A DNA stretch of 64,000 nucleotides from Carboxylicivirga mesophila (GCF_018271975.1 NZ_JAGUCN010000014.1:87607-151606), one strand, 5' to 3'. Positions 1-9,287 are shown, numbered from the stretch's first letter. Numbers and translations are program-made. The notes: a model not told the origin generated them from the letters alone.

Positions 1-2
1 AA

Positions 3-1289
3 CTCTTTGAAAATAAAGGTACCTATTTCAGTGAAGTTGAATTGCCAAATGTAGAAGGTGTGTCTTTTGGTGATGTAAAGTGGGCTGATTACGATGGCGA
101 TGGCCTCCTGGACTTTATTATTTCAGGTGTTCAGGGACAAGCACCTGAAACGACCCCACCAGTAACTAAGCTCTATAAAAATACCGGAGATGGTTTTGAA
201 GAAGTTTTTAAAGATACATTTATAGGCGTTTACGTAAGTTCAATTGAATGGGGCGATGCTGATAACGATGGTGATTTGGATGTAATCATAACCGGATTCA
301 CTGCTGATTATATGGGCTCCACCACTTTGTATATTAATGAGGGAACATTATTTCGCATTCACGAAACCGGTCTGCCTAATATCTTAGAAGGTTTTGCCAA
401 GTGGGGCGATTATAACAATGACAATCAGCTGGATATCCTTATTAGCGGAAACAGCCTTGAATCACCGTCTAAAATCTGTGCTGTTTATGAGAACAAGAAT
501 CTCGCGTTTGAGAAAGTGTTTGAACATACAGGCGTCGGTCAGTCATCAGGCGGATGGGCCGACCTTAACAATGATGATTACCTTGATTTTATTGTAATGG
601 GACAAACAGAAAGTCTGGAAATGCTAGCTACGGTTTTTATAAATGAAGGAGGCCATGAAAGTAACACGGGTAACAATGCCCTCAAACAGGCCACAGCTAC
701 TGTCAATAATCCACCTAGTACACCTGCAAATCTAACTTCTGCAGTTAAGGATGGAAAAGTCACCTTATCATGGGATGCATCCACCGACGACTTAACCAAT
801 TCAAATTCACTATCCTACAGTGTTAATATTTTCAAAGATGGCCAATTACATATTTCATCACTCAGCAATGAGAGTGGCAAACGAAGCATTGTAGCTCCAG
901 GCAATGCAGGCCTGCAAACATTTTATGTCAGTGAAAATTTACCCGTAGGCAACTATAGCTGGTCAGTTCAAGCCATTGATAACAGCTATTCGGCATCGTC
1001 TTTCTCAGCAACCAACGATTTTAGTATTGAAGAACAGGTTGGCTTAGATGCTGATGAACTGGATAAAAGCCAGGTAAAAATATTCCCAATCCCTGTTAAG
1101 GATCAGCTATTTGTCGAAGGTATTAACACCCCATTTACCACACAATTATTCAGTATAAATGGCACATTGGTCATCAGTGAAGCTCAATACAACAATGGAG
1201 TAAATGTCAGTCAATTGAAAAACGGCATTTACCTGCTTAAGATTACATCTAACAACCACACTATACACCGAAAATTCATAAAGAAATAA
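3..1289 (+). CDS. Secreted FG-GAP/VCBS repeat protein with type IX sorting domain (5' partial)
   Basis: The reading frame is open to the left edge, so the gene begins outside the window; a TTG at 42 is not a convincing start. The visible 428 residues hold four calcium-binding FG-GAP-type repeats with acidic DxDxDG loops (DYDGDGLLD, DADNDGDLD, DYNNDNQLD, DLNNDDYLD). A fibronectin-III-like segment follows (from PPSTPANL to about YSVNIF). A C-terminal type IX secretion sorting domain of about 70 residues ends the protein, starting near VKIFPIPVKDQLFV and ending GIYLLKI...KFIKK. From family knowledge such proteins cross the outer membrane by T9SS and are surface-anchored or released. The exact ligand or enzyme activity, if any, must lie in the missing N-terminus. 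Confidence 0.85.
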   Translation, partial: LFENKGTYFSEVELPNVEGVSFGDVKWADYDGDGLLDFIISGVQGQAPETTPPVTKLYKNTGDGFEEVFKDTFIGVYVSSIEWGDADNDGDLDVIITGFTADYMGSTTLYINEGTLFRIHETGLPNILEGFAKWGDYNNDNQLDILISGNSLESPSKICAVYENKNLAFEKVFEHTGVGQSSGGWADLNNDDYLDFIVMGQTESLEMLATVFINEGGHESNTGNNALKQATATVNNPPSTPANLTSAVKDGKVTLSWDASTDDLTNSNSLSYSVNIFKDGQLHISSLSNESGKRSIVAPGNAGLQTFYVSENLPVGNYSWSVQAIDNSYSASSFSATNDFSIEEQVGLDADELDKSQVKIFPIPVKDQLFVEGINTPFTTQLFSINGTLVISEAQYNNGVNVSQLKNGIYLLKITSNNHTIHRKFIKK

Positions 1290-1322
1290 TGCCTTACGTT
1301 CAGGCCACTTAACCACAAGATC

Positions 1323-1538
1323 ATGACCAATAAACAAGCTATATTCATTGCTATTTTATTACTCGCAGCATCTATAGTAATTGAGGTGTTAGCTGCCACA
1401 TCTGACATCTCTTTGGACATTGACCACATTGAGTTATTTGCCGGTTTTTTGTTTGGCATCGGTATAGCAATTCTGATTAGGCAGCTATTGGGCAAAAACA
1501 AAGGAAAAAAACAGCGGACAAATCCACTAAACTTGTAA
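1323..1538 (+). CDS. Small two-helix membrane protein, unknown function
   Basis: A 71-residue protein with two predicted membrane helices (about residues 5-25 and 38-58), separated by a short acidic loop and followed by a basic, lysine-rich tail (KNKGKKQR) that should face the cytoplasm. It starts 33 bp after the sorting-domain gene and could be cotranscribed with it. I do not recognise a family. The hydrophobic pattern and positive-inside tail favour a real gene, but short length limits certainty. Confidence 0.55.
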   Translation: MTNKQAIFIAILLLAASIVIEVLAATSDISLDIDHIELFAGFLFGIGIAILIRQLLGKNKGKKQRTNPLNL

Positions 1539-1583
1539 TTCAGGCATGGTATTTGATATTGCCATGCTCGTATTATTGGATCT

Positions 1584-1937
1584 ATGACAAGGCATCATCT
1601 AAATAGAAAACTGCGACTAGGACTATGGCTGGTTATTGGCATGCTGATTAACAACATGCTTAACTACCACAGCAAGAGCATTGATGTTGCCGATCAGCAC
1701 AATGATATCCAAAGCATTATAGAACTGGCCCTGTCAATAATAGATGATAACATTGAAATTGCCGATATTGAAGACGAGGATAGTAACTCGGTTAAACCAC
1801 AAAAAGTATGGGCCTGCCACACTCCATTGTTAATCGATTTCCTTAAATTTCACCAGCCGATGGCATATCCCGAATATGTCTGCAATTATCAATCGCCGGA
1901 TCAAACGATATCCATACCTCCGCCCAAAGCAGGCTAA
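1584..1937 (+). CDS. Small hypothetical protein with N-terminal hydrophobic segment
   Basis: A 117-residue protein. Residues about 10-27 are hydrophobic after a basic start (signal-anchor-like), then comes an acidic stretch (DDNIEIADIEDEDSN) and a C-terminal part with two cysteines and the ending PPPKAG. It lies 45 bp downstream of the small membrane protein and upstream of a porin-like gene on the same strand. No family recognised. A weak dyad (1941-1946 with 1955-1960) just after the stop could be a terminator, but it lacks a run of T. Confidence 0.5.
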   Translation: MTRHHLNRKLRLGLWLVIGMLINNMLNYHSKSIDVADQHNDIQSIIELALSIIDDNIEIADIEDEDSNSVKPQKVWACHTPLLIDFLKFHQPMAYPEYVCNYQSPDQTISIPPPKAG

Positions 1938-1992
1938 TAAACACTGCCTAATAACAGTGTATGCACTTCATTTTAATAATCACTATTTAACT

Positions 1993-2050
1993 GCAACAAA
2001 TCGTTGCAGCTACAAACAGTTATTGCAAAGAACAACTGATTGTAGCCTGC
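1993..2050. promoter_or_regulatory. Nested inverted repeats upstream of the porin-like gene
   Basis: Two adjoining dyads fill the middle of the 184-bp gap before the porin-like gene. GCAAC at 1993-1997 pairs with GTTGC at 2003-2007. A longer imperfect stem pairs 2006-2021 (GCAGCTACAAACAGTT) with 2034-2050 (AACTGATTGTAGCCTGC) across a 12-nt loop. The two compete for bases 2006-2007. No T-run follows, so this is not a typical terminator. A protein-binding site or structured leader is an inference. Confidence 0.35.
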
Positions 2051-2121
2051 ATCATTGTTTGCAACATAACTACAAGCACTATATAAGACACCCATAACCT
2101 AAGTGCTCCAAAATACTCACA

Positions 2122-3405
2122 ATGAAAGTACATTTTAATATACTACTCTTAAGCCTGTTCTCTATATTCCAAGCCAAAGCCCAGGAAACAATAATCCCGG
2201 AAGATACCCTCTCAAAAAAAGGTGCTATATCTGAGCTGAAATACATCAAACAATCGGGCTTTGCTAATGCATCGTCAAAAATATTTAGCGCCGAACAGCG
2301 TTTTACCATCAGTGGCTTTGGCGAGGTCAACTACGTTAATTACGACGGTACTATCAGCAACAAAAACAGTAAAGAGATAGAACAATACTACTCCAACCTT
2401 TATCGTACAGGTGTCTACTTTGGCTATAAAATAAGCGATAAGTTCATTGCCATGTCAGAAGTACAGATGGAATATCTCCATGATGGTACACACGAAGGTC
2501 ATTTTGAGGCCAATGTAGAAGTATCACTCGATTATCTGTTAGATAAACATTTCAACATTAGGGTGGGCAACTACCCGCTTAACCTGGGCTGGGTAAACGT
2601 GAACGAGGAGCCTATTGCTTTTTACACAGTAAATCGCCCCGAGGTGGAACGTACTATCATTCCTTCACAATGGCTGGAACAGGGTATTTTGTTCTATGGC
2701 GAGCTAATTCCCGATACCGAATACCAGTTTGGTATCACTAAAGGTATGAGAGGACAGGACTTTACATCGGGCACCTGGATACGTAATGGTCGCTACACCA
2801 ATTGGACCGAATGGCCACCTACAGTAGCCTTCAACGGTAAGCTAGGCTACGGACACGAAGATCGCACCTTATTATCAATAGCCGGATATTATGGCGATGC
2901 TTCCGGAGGTTACAGCTTTAGCGAAGGCGCTATGAGCGGTCAGTCACTGGACTCTAACCTGGGACTGTTAACCGTAACAGCAGCACACAACATTGGTGGC
3001 TTCACCCTATTTGGTTTATATGCCAAAGGATGGCTGAGCGGAACCGATCAAATCTATCAAATCAACAACGAGATTGTAGGAGCCGAAACAGTTGGCTATT
3101 ACCTGGAAGGACGTTACGACATAATGCCGTTTATTAATAAAGCATCAGATTGGAAGCTGCCGGTATTTGTACGTTACGAGGGCATGAATACCCACCAAAA
3201 GATTGACAGCAATTTAAAGCCGCTTATTGGCCAGGAAGGCGTAGTGGCCGACCCTAAAGACCTGGAAATAATTTCGGTTGGTTTTAATGTGCGTCCCAAG
3301 AAAAACTGGACTTTTAAGGCCAACTACCAGTTTCGAAACAATCGCTATGCCGATGCCCCTAAAGAGCAAAATCAATTTGAATTAGGCGTGGGCTTTATCT
3401 TTTAA
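2122..3405 (+). CDS. Porin-like outer-membrane beta-barrel protein
   Basis: 427 residues with a clear signal peptide ending near residue 20 (FQAKAQ). The rest is built of alternating amphipathic strands with aromatic girdles and ends in a terminal Phe (LGVGFIF), as outer-membrane barrels do. The central part (GFGEVNYVNYDG, MSEVQMEY, RVGNYPLNLGWVN, PSQWLEQGI) resembles the phosphate-selective porin O/P-like family of Bacteroidota. Substrate cannot be inferred. It stands alone, preceded by a structured 184-bp leader and followed by more than 400 bp without a gene. Confidence 0.75.
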   Translation: MKVHFNILLLSLFSIFQAKAQETIIPEDTLSKKGAISELKYIKQSGFANASSKIFSAEQRFTISGFGEVNYVNYDGTISNKNSKEIEQYYSNLYRTGVYFGYKISDKFIAMSEVQMEYLHDGTHEGHFEANVEVSLDYLLDKHFNIRVGNYPLNLGWVNVNEEPIAFYTVNRPEVERTIIPSQWLEQGILFYGELIPDTEYQFGITKGMRGQDFTSGTWIRNGRYTNWTEWPPTVAFNGKLGYGHEDRTLLSIAGYYGDASGGYSFSEGAMSGQSLDSNLGLLTVTAAHNIGGFTLFGLYAKGWLSGTDQIYQINNEIVGAETVGYYLEGRYDIMPFINKASDWKLPVFVRYEGMNTHQKIDSNLKPLIGQEGVVADPKDLEIISVGFNVRPKKNWTFKANYQFRNNRYADAPKEQNQFELGVGFIF

Positions 3406-3789
3406 GCCACTAGCTATAAACAACACATTGCGACGGATCGCTTCTTTATACCTATAATGTTTAAAGGGTGGTCCGTTTCTGTTATTTCAAAGTCCAAGAT
3501 CCAAAGGATGAAGTCAGAGACTATGGAGATGCTGAGTGGTAAAAAAGAGCTGAAGTGCATAGTACTTGGTGCGCTTAACAACTTTACCTTTAGGCTTAGC
3601 TCTTTGACATCCTGTAAAAACACCATATAATTAGTTCCAAACACATTTCCGTGTCATTTTTCGCAATGAAAATAACACTGCATACTCGTATTATACCGGG
3701 CTGTATGGCACGCAGTTGTGGTTTGATTCTAATATCCTTTCCAAATTTTTGGAACTTTGGAAAAGCTTATGACTTTCAAAAAAAGGCAT
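3406..3789. other. Gene-free stretch between porin-like gene and tRNA terminator
   Basis: No convincing gene. A dyad at 3737-3745 / 3756-3765 (CTTTCCAAA with TTTGGAAAAG) sits about 330 bp after the porin stop. It is not followed by a T-run. The region next to the tRNA could be an old insertion scar, but I see no integrase or att-like duplication of the tRNA end. Confidence 0.4.
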
Positions 3790-3820
3790 AAAAAAAGCAG
3801 CTAATCGTTTGACTAACTGC
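3790..3820 (-). terminator. Rho-independent terminator of tRNA-Arg
   Basis: Read on the minus strand, a 10-bp stem with two G-U pairs (GCAGTTAGTC with GATTAGCTGC, loop AAAC) is followed by seven T. It begins 8 nt after the tRNA 3' end. Confidence 0.8.
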
Positions 3821-3827
3821 TTTACTG

Positions 3828-3901
3828 TGATCCCGAAGGGACTCGAACCCCTAACCTCCTGGGCCGTAACCAGGTGCTCTATCCAATTAAGCTACGGAAC
3901 C
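3828..3901 (-). tRNA. tRNA-Arg (anticodon ACG)
   Basis: A complete cloverleaf on the minus strand, 74 nt. The acceptor stem GGTTCCG pairs with CGGGATC (two G-T pairs), and the discriminator is A. The anticodon stem CCTGG/CCAGG encloses the loop TTACGGC, which gives anticodon ACG. The T-loop is TTCGAGT. CCA is not encoded. A34 would be edited to inosine by TadA to read CGU/CGC/CGA. It has its own -7 box (3945-3952) and terminator (3790-3820), so it is a single-gene unit. Confidence 0.95.
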
Positions 3902-4278
3902 ATTATTTTGCTTTGTTTGTGAACCATTGTTCTCAAATGCGGTGCAAATATAGACATTATAGATTTAATACACCAAATTATCTTGCAAAAATATTGCAAT
4001 TATTTTTCACACAATCCAGCAATAGCAAGGTTTATAGTACTTTATAGCAATAAAAAAAGCATAACACAAACAGGGGATTATGGGATATTCAGATTAGAGG
4101 CCCTAAAAGAACATACCCGGACCAACCAATGCCTGGTGAAAGCTGACTGTGATACCAATTTAGTTTTAAACTGAGCTTGAAATTGTTTGGAATATTTTTA
4201 ACGATGCATAAGGTTTAAAAAAAGGTTATGGCATAGTTCAATGTAGTATTGGAAAATATAGCGGCCAACTATAAACAA
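3902..4278. other. Gene-free stretch upstream of tRNA-Arg
   Basis: Holds the tRNA promoter near 3945. The rest is AT-rich with no credible gene; a 63-codon frame at 3983-4174 has no recognisable protein features. Confidence 0.45.
3945..3952 (-). promoter_or_regulatory. Bacteroidota -7 box for tRNA-Arg
   Basis: TATATTTG on the minus strand matches TAnnTTTG. A TTTG lies 21 nt upstream on the same strand, consistent with the -33 element. Predicted transcription start is about 35-40 nt before the tRNA. Confidence 0.6.
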
Positions 4279-4309
4279 CAAAAAAAGGCCACATATAACA
4301 TGCGACCTT
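4279..4309 (-). terminator. Rho-independent terminator of the NigD-like gene
   Basis: Minus strand: stem AAGGTCGCAT / ATGTGGCCTT (10 bp, two G-T pairs, 5-nt loop) followed by a run of T, 25 nt after the stop codon. Confidence 0.75.
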
Positions 4310-4333
4310 TCCTATGTATCTTACCTCAGGTTA

Positions 4334-5086
4334 TTATTCAACCATATCGGCCATTGGTTTGTCCGAAAACTGCTTGGCATAGGGTTCTATCTCTGGCTGA
4401 TCATAATTATACGTCAGTACTTTATTATAATGATAGTTACCTTCCTTATCCAGGCTGCGCACAAAAATATCAACTGAATTCTGACCATCCTGCTTTATTT
4501 CAGAAATATCGAAAGAAGCTATGCCCCACTGCAGGTAATTATATGGATCGCCATTTTTATTATGCTTCAGCTCCAGAATGATTTCACCATTCTCTGTTGT
4601 TAAGTCCTCGGTATCTTTCACCAGATTAATAAAGTGAATATAACCAGGTCCGCCGCCATACTCAAACTGCACATTCAGGTAGTCATCCGTAAACCAGGTA
4701 TCGGTAATTGTTACCGCATCATTACCAATCGAATCTATTACCGCTTCTGATGTTGTTTCATCAAAGTTGAATATTGGTTTGGTTAGCAACTCACTGATGC
4801 CGTTAACTTTCACGTAATAATCGTATTGCCCATCAGGATCTTCTCCTAATATGGTGTAATTAACCAGTATACGCATGCCATCTTCCAAACTACCTGGCGA
4901 CACATTTGTAGCAGCCGGCCAAAGATCATCCCCTCCGTCAGTTACTACATAAAAGTAATCTGTTGTCTTTACTACCGTACCGGTTGTTACCCAAAAATCT
5001 CCTAAAGAATACCCATCATCATCTGAACAACTATAGGTCATAAAACCTATCAGGGCCAATAAAACTCCAAATTTAAACTTCTTCAT
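4334..5086 (-). CDS. NigD-like lipoprotein
   Basis: The frame extends upstream to 5176, but the start at 5086 gives a proper lipoprotein signal (MKKFKFGVLLALIG..., lipobox ending at the Cys of TYSC), so 250 residues is preferred. After the lipobox the sequence DDDGYSLGDFWVTTGTV is typical of NigD-like proteins: an N-terminal OB-like domain followed by a beta-sandwich. NigD was named from a Bacteroidales bacteriocin-associated operon, but most homologues are lone envelope lipoproteins of unknown role. No bacteriocin gene is nearby. It is divergent from the M23 peptidase and ends at a strong terminator. Confidence 0.8.
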   Translation of the reverse strand: MKKFKFGVLLALIGFMTYSCSDDDGYSLGDFWVTTGTVVKTTDYFYVVTDGGDDLWPAATNVSPGSLEDGMRILVNYTILGEDPDGQYDYYVKVNGISELLTKPIFNFDETTSEAVIDSIGNDAVTITDTWFTDDYLNVQFEYGGGPGYIHFINLVKDTEDLTTENGEIILELKHNKNGDPYNYLQWGIASFDISEIKQDGQNSVDIFVRSLDKEGNYHYNKVLTYNYDQPEIEPYAKQFSDKPMADMVE

Positions 5087-5298
5087 GGGATAAAAATTTA
5101 ATGTTAAAAATTTCCATTTTGCTGTAATTGTTATAAATACCGTGCCACTTTTAAGGCTTTTACATTGATTAACCATTTAGAAGGAATTTTAAGAAAGAGG
5201 TTGCGTTAAATCCTTTTAAACATCCGCCATTTGATTGCTTTTATGTGCACAGAAAGCTATTTTTGGATGGATTTTATAAATGATAACGAGGGATTGAT

Positions 5299-7011
5299 AT
5301 GAGGCTATATGCTTTGCTACTAGTATGTACGATGGTTGCCCAGGGGAGCCTGTCGCAGTCAGCGGATTTTGAACGATTTGCTAAACCAATGAAGCTAAAA
5401 CCATCCGTCAGTGGTAGTTTTGGCGAGTTGCGTTCCAATCATTTTCATTCGGGGCTTGATTTAACCACCAATCGCAAAACAGGCTATCGTGTATATGCTT
5501 CTGCCAAAGGCCATGTTTCACGTATCAAAGTATCCCCCTATGGCTATGGCAAAGCCATCTACATCGACCATGCCGGTGGCTACACCACTGTTTATGCCCA
5601 CCTCGAACGCTATTCCGATAGAATAGACTCATTGGTCAGGGCCGAACAGTATAAACAGCAATCCTTTGCGGTTGAACTGTTTTTTAAGTCGGATGAAGTG
5701 CCGGTTGAGCGAGAAGAAATAATTGGCTACAGTGGTAATTCGGGCAGTTCAGGAGGACCGCACCTGCACTATGAAGTTCGCGAGCAAGCCACACAAAAGC
5801 CCATCAATCCTTTGTTCTTCAGAGATGACATTGCTGATGATGTACGTCCACAAGTGCAAGGCATGAAACTTTACTGCCTCGCCGATGGTGCAAGTATTGA
5901 TGGACGGCATAAAGACAAATACATACCTACCGTTTTTTATGACAAAACCTTCCATCCCAAAGGCACCAAAACGTTTACCGCCCATGGTAAAATCGGTATT
6001 GGTGTGCAAGTACTTGACTACTTTAGCGACAGTTGGCGCAAATGTGGCATTCGCAGCATCGATCTCTTTATGAACGATACACTGGTTTACAACTTTCTGA
6101 TTGATAAGTTTAGTTTTGCCGAAACCCGCTATCTTAATTCACACATTGACTATGCCGAGAAAGTAAGAAGCGGCAAAGTGATTCAGAAAAGTTTTGTTGA
6201 GCCCAATAACCGCCTTAAGTTATATGGTAAAAAGAATACATACACAGCTGAACTGAAAGAGGGCGACAAGAAGAATTTTAAATATGTAATTGTTGATTTC
6301 GCGGGTAACCAATCTGTTTTGGAATTTAGCATACTTGGCGAGAAAGCACTAAACATTATCAGCCAACCTAAAGAAGAAGCGCTGGTGCAGGTTAGCTACA
6401 ACAGCACCTTTACACTTGATACTTTGGGATTTGAACTCAGCATACCTGCCAATGCTTTATATACCGATGCCAACCTGTTTATTCATAAAGAAGAAAAGCA
6501 AGATATGATAGCGCCTGTTTATTTCATAGGCGACCGCTATACGCCCTTGCACCGTTCCATGAAAGTAAGTATACCCGTTCCCGACTCGCTGCTGAAATAC
6601 AGCGATAAACTGTGTGTGGCAGGCGTATCGGGTTCTGACAAAATATATTCGCTTGGCGGAAAAATGGGGAATGGACGTATATCAACAGAAACCAGAAGTT
6701 TTGGCAAATTCACACTTGCCATTGATACCATTGCACCCAGCATCAAGCTGCGAAAAGCACCTGAAGGTAATAACTACAGTGCACGAAAAACCATTGAGCT
6801 GATTATCAGCGATAGTTTTAGCGGCATAAGAAGCTACGATTGTTACATCAACGGACAATGGGCCTTGTTTGAATATGATGCCAAGAACTATCGATTGACA
6901 GGCACATTTAAGCACATGCCATTTATGCAAAAAGGTAAACATGAGCTGATGGTGACGGTGGTTGACAACAGGGGTAACATAGCTACCAAAACATACAATT
7001 TTAGTAATTGA
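5299..7011 (+). CDS. M23-family (LytM-type) metallopeptidase
   Basis: 570 residues, secreted (signal peptide about 1-20). The peptidase domain is at the N-terminus, unusual compared with LytM proteins that carry it at the end. The zinc ligands are complete: H50 and D54 (HxxxD in HSGLDL) and the HxH pair H155/H157 in GPHLHYEV. A region of about 400 residues follows with beta-rich character, ending in an Ig-like segment with IDTIAPSI and VVDNRGNIA, perhaps for wall or envelope binding. M23 enzymes cleave peptide crosslinks in peptidoglycan or act as degenerate activators; the full ligand set argues for activity here. Confidence 0.88.
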   Translation: MRLYALLLVCTMVAQGSLSQSADFERFAKPMKLKPSVSGSFGELRSNHFHSGLDLTTNRKTGYRVYASAKGHVSRIKVSPYGYGKAIYIDHAGGYTTVYAHLERYSDRIDSLVRAEQYKQQSFAVELFFKSDEVPVEREEIIGYSGNSGSSGGPHLHYEVREQATQKPINPLFFRDDIADDVRPQVQGMKLYCLADGASIDGRHKDKYIPTVFYDKTFHPKGTKTFTAHGKIGIGVQVLDYFSDSWRKCGIRSIDLFMNDTLVYNFLIDKFSFAETRYLNSHIDYAEKVRSGKVIQKSFVEPNNRLKLYGKKNTYTAELKEGDKKNFKYVIVDFAGNQSVLEFSILGEKALNIISQPKEEALVQVSYNSTFTLDTLGFELSIPANALYTDANLFIHKEEKQDMIAPVYFIGDRYTPLHRSMKVSIPVPDSLLKYSDKLCVAGVSGSDKIYSLGGKMGNGRISTETRSFGKFTLAIDTIAPSIKLRKAPEGNNYSARKTIELIISDSFSGIRSYDCYINGQWALFEYDAKNYRLTGTFKHMPFMQKGKHELMVTVVDNRGNIATKTYNFSN

Positions 7012-7028
7012 TGCTGGCTTAATTTTTG

Positions 7029-7049
7029 CAAGGTAGCCCCTTGGTTTTT
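7029..7049 (+). terminator. Weak terminator after M23 peptidase
   Basis: A 5-bp stem CAAGG/CCTTG (loop TAGCC) followed by GTTTTTG, about 18 nt after the stop. Short stem, so only tentative. Confidence 0.4.
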
Positions 7050-7103
7050 GTTGATGCCATAGACATTATTTTAAATTGATGACCGCAAACAAATGAACAA
7101 TTG

Positions 7104-7111
7104 TATCTTTG
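7104..7111 (+). promoter_or_regulatory. -7 box of the TPR-helicase operon
   Basis: TATCTTTG, an exact TAnnTTTG match, 28 bp before the chosen ATG at 7140. It supports the downstream start, because an upstream start at 7101 would overlap the box. No clear -33 TTTG at the right distance. Confidence 0.6.
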
Positions 7112-7139
7112 TTCGCATTGTTTTGACACAAGAAACGGT

Positions 7140-9287
7140 ATGATTAAGAAATTTACACTCATTATATTACTATTTAAATGCCTGTTTTTACCTTCCCTAA
7201 ATGCGCAGATCAATACCGATCGGATGCTGACCATTGGTAAAAATGCACTCTATTTTGAAGATTATGTACTGGCCATTCAATACTTCAATAAAGTAATCAG
7301 GGTTAAACCCTATTTATCTGATCCCTATTTTTTCAGGGGTCTGGCCAAATATTACCTCGAAGATTATAATGGGGCTGAAGTAGACCTTAACACCTGCTTA
7401 AGCAAAAATCCCTTTATGGTGGATGCCTATAATGTACGTGGGATCATCATGAGTAAAAAGGATAATCACGAGCAAGCCATCAAAGATTACAGCAGCGGGC
7501 TGGAGATCTCGCCTAACAACATCAATCTCCTAATCAACCGTGGCAACAGCCATTCGGCTACTGAAGCTTACAATGAGGCCATTACTGATTTTGACCGTAT
7601 TATTGACATCAACCCTGGCATGCTAAGTGCCTACCTCAGCCGTGGTGCTGCTAAAACACATGCCGGCGACTCTATTGGTGCCCTTAAGGATTTTGGCAAA
7701 GTGGTAGATTTAAATCCCTATATGTCAGATGGTTTTGCTTTCAGAGGCTTTTTAAATTATCAGCTGGGTAATTACGAAGAAGCAAAAACAGACTTCGACC
7801 GGGTGATTGAGCTTAAAAGCGACTATGCCAACTACTACATGATACGTGGGGCTATCCTTTACCAGCTGGATGACCTGAGAGGCACTATGCGCGATTTTGA
7901 CAAAGTGATAGAATTGGATCCCAAGAACAGCATGGCCTACAATAACCGGGGACTGCTGCGGGCGCAGGTGGGTGATAAAAACAGGGCCATTGAAGACTTC
8001 TCAAGGGTTCTGGCACTCGATCCGGGCAACCTGCTCACCTTATTTAACCGGGCCATTTTATACAATGAGTTAGGACAAAACAAAGAAGCACTCAGGGATG
8101 TCAACATCATCATCGACAATTACCCGAACTTTGGCCAGGCCTATGGCATCCGCTCAGCTATAAAAAAGCGTATGGGTGATGAAAATGGAGCACAAATTGA
8201 CATGATGACCGCTTACAAACTGGAATCGGACCGACGTGACCGGGACATAGCAATGGACAGCCAGACAGATACTAAGGATAGTGAAGATAAGGACGAAAGT
8301 AAAGACAAACGACCCAAGAAAAAAGCCACGCGCAGTAAAAGCGATAAGGACATAAGAAATTACGATAAAATAGCTGTTTTGGATGATTTCGAAGAAAAAG
8401 ACCAGGATGAACAGCTGGTGGAGAGCATCCGCGGTAAGGTACAAAACCGCAATATCTTCATCGATTTGGAACCAGTCTTTGGCTTAACCTACTATTCAGG
8501 TGATACTATACTTAGCCGTCCGGCCTATTACGAAAAAGAGGTGGTAGCTTTCAACAAAAAAGAATTGTATAAAAGGCCGTTGATTATTACCAACCGCGAG
8601 ATAGAGGCTGAAGGACTTAAATACATACGCCTGACCAATGATATTAACGATATCACACAGGAGCTGCAGGATGAAGAAACCGACCGCGACATCTTAATCG
8701 CACGCGGAGCCTTGTACAGCATGGTGATGAACTACAGTAACGCCATGGCCGACTATAATGAAATACTTAAGTCGGACCCAAGCAATGTCGTCGCCCTGTT
8801 CAACCGGGCATACGCACGTCATAAAATGGTGGAGGTGATTGCATCACTGGAGGAAGCCACACAGGCACCCAACAATGTAATGCTGCAAGGCCCTATTAAA
8901 GCCAAAACAAATCACTCGGCACCAAAGCCAGAGGGTGAGGTATCGCACATCCTGGACTACGAGCTCATCATTAATGATTTGAACCGGGTCATTGAGTTAT
9001 CGCCAGATTTTGAATTTGCCTATTACAACAGAGCCATCATCCACTGCCTTAAGAAGAACTTTTTACAAGGTGTTGAGGATTTTACAAAAGCTATCGAACT
9101 CAACCCTGAATTTGCTGAAGCCTATTTTAACCGCGGTCTGACATTAATATTCCTCAATCAGGAAGCCAAAGGAACAGCCAATTTAAGTAAGGCTGGTGAG
9201 CTTGGTATTTACAAAGCATATAATGTAATTAAACGTTATGGCTCAGAAGAATTAACCGGAAAAGAAAGCATAGCAGAGGTAGAGTAA
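7140..9287 (+). CDS. Secreted tetratricopeptide-repeat protein
   Basis: Start chosen at 7140, giving a clean signal peptide (MIKKFTLIILL...LNAQ) and placing the -7 box in front; the open frame extends to 7101. 715 residues. The first TPR block (about 30-360) has around ten 34-residue repeats with the usual G/Y-A-F-P spacing (for example AYNNRGLLRAQVGD). A highly charged Asp/Lys-rich linker (about 365-410) follows, then a middle region, then a second TPR block (about 520-700). It probably works as a periplasmic or outer-membrane protein scaffold. Its stop codon directly abuts the ATG of the helicase gene, so the two are surely cotranscribed, although one product looks exported and the other cytoplasmic. 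Confidence 0.85.
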   Translation: MIKKFTLIILLFKCLFLPSLNAQINTDRMLTIGKNALYFEDYVLAIQYFNKVIRVKPYLSDPYFFRGLAKYYLEDYNGAEVDLNTCLSKNPFMVDAYNVRGIIMSKKDNHEQAIKDYSSGLEISPNNINLLINRGNSHSATEAYNEAITDFDRIIDINPGMLSAYLSRGAAKTHAGDSIGALKDFGKVVDLNPYMSDGFAFRGFLNYQLGNYEEAKTDFDRVIELKSDYANYYMIRGAILYQLDDLRGTMRDFDKVIELDPKNSMAYNNRGLLRAQVGDKNRAIEDFSRVLALDPGNLLTLFNRAILYNELGQNKEALRDVNIIIDNYPNFGQAYGIRSAIKKRMGDENGAQIDMMTAYKLESDRRDRDIAMDSQTDTKDSEDKDESKDKRPKKKATRSKSDKDIRNYDKIAVLDDFEEKDQDEQLVESIRGKVQNRNIFIDLEPVFGLTYYSGDTILSRPAYYEKEVVAFNKKELYKRPLIITNREIEAEGLKYIRLTNDINDITQELQDEETDRDILIARGALYSMVMNYSNAMADYNEILKSDPSNVVALFNRAYARHKMVEVIASLEEATQAPNNVMLQGPIKAKTNHSAPKPEGEVSHILDYELIINDLNRVIELSPDFEFAYYNRAIIHCLKKNFLQGVEDFTKAIELNPEFAEAYFNRGLTLIFLNQEAKGTANLSKAGELGIYKAYNVIKRYGSEELTGKESIAEVE

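Noticed and set aside
3414..3644. 76-codon minus-strand frame after the porin-like gene
   Set aside because: No family resemblance, promoter or ribosome-binding site; composition looks random.
3983..4174. 63-codon plus-strand frame upstream of tRNA
   Set aside because: No protein signature and it lies by the tRNA promoter on the opposite strand.
4334..5086. Bacteriocin (Nig-type) operon
   Set aside because: Only the NigD-like lipoprotein is present; this family is mostly found alone.
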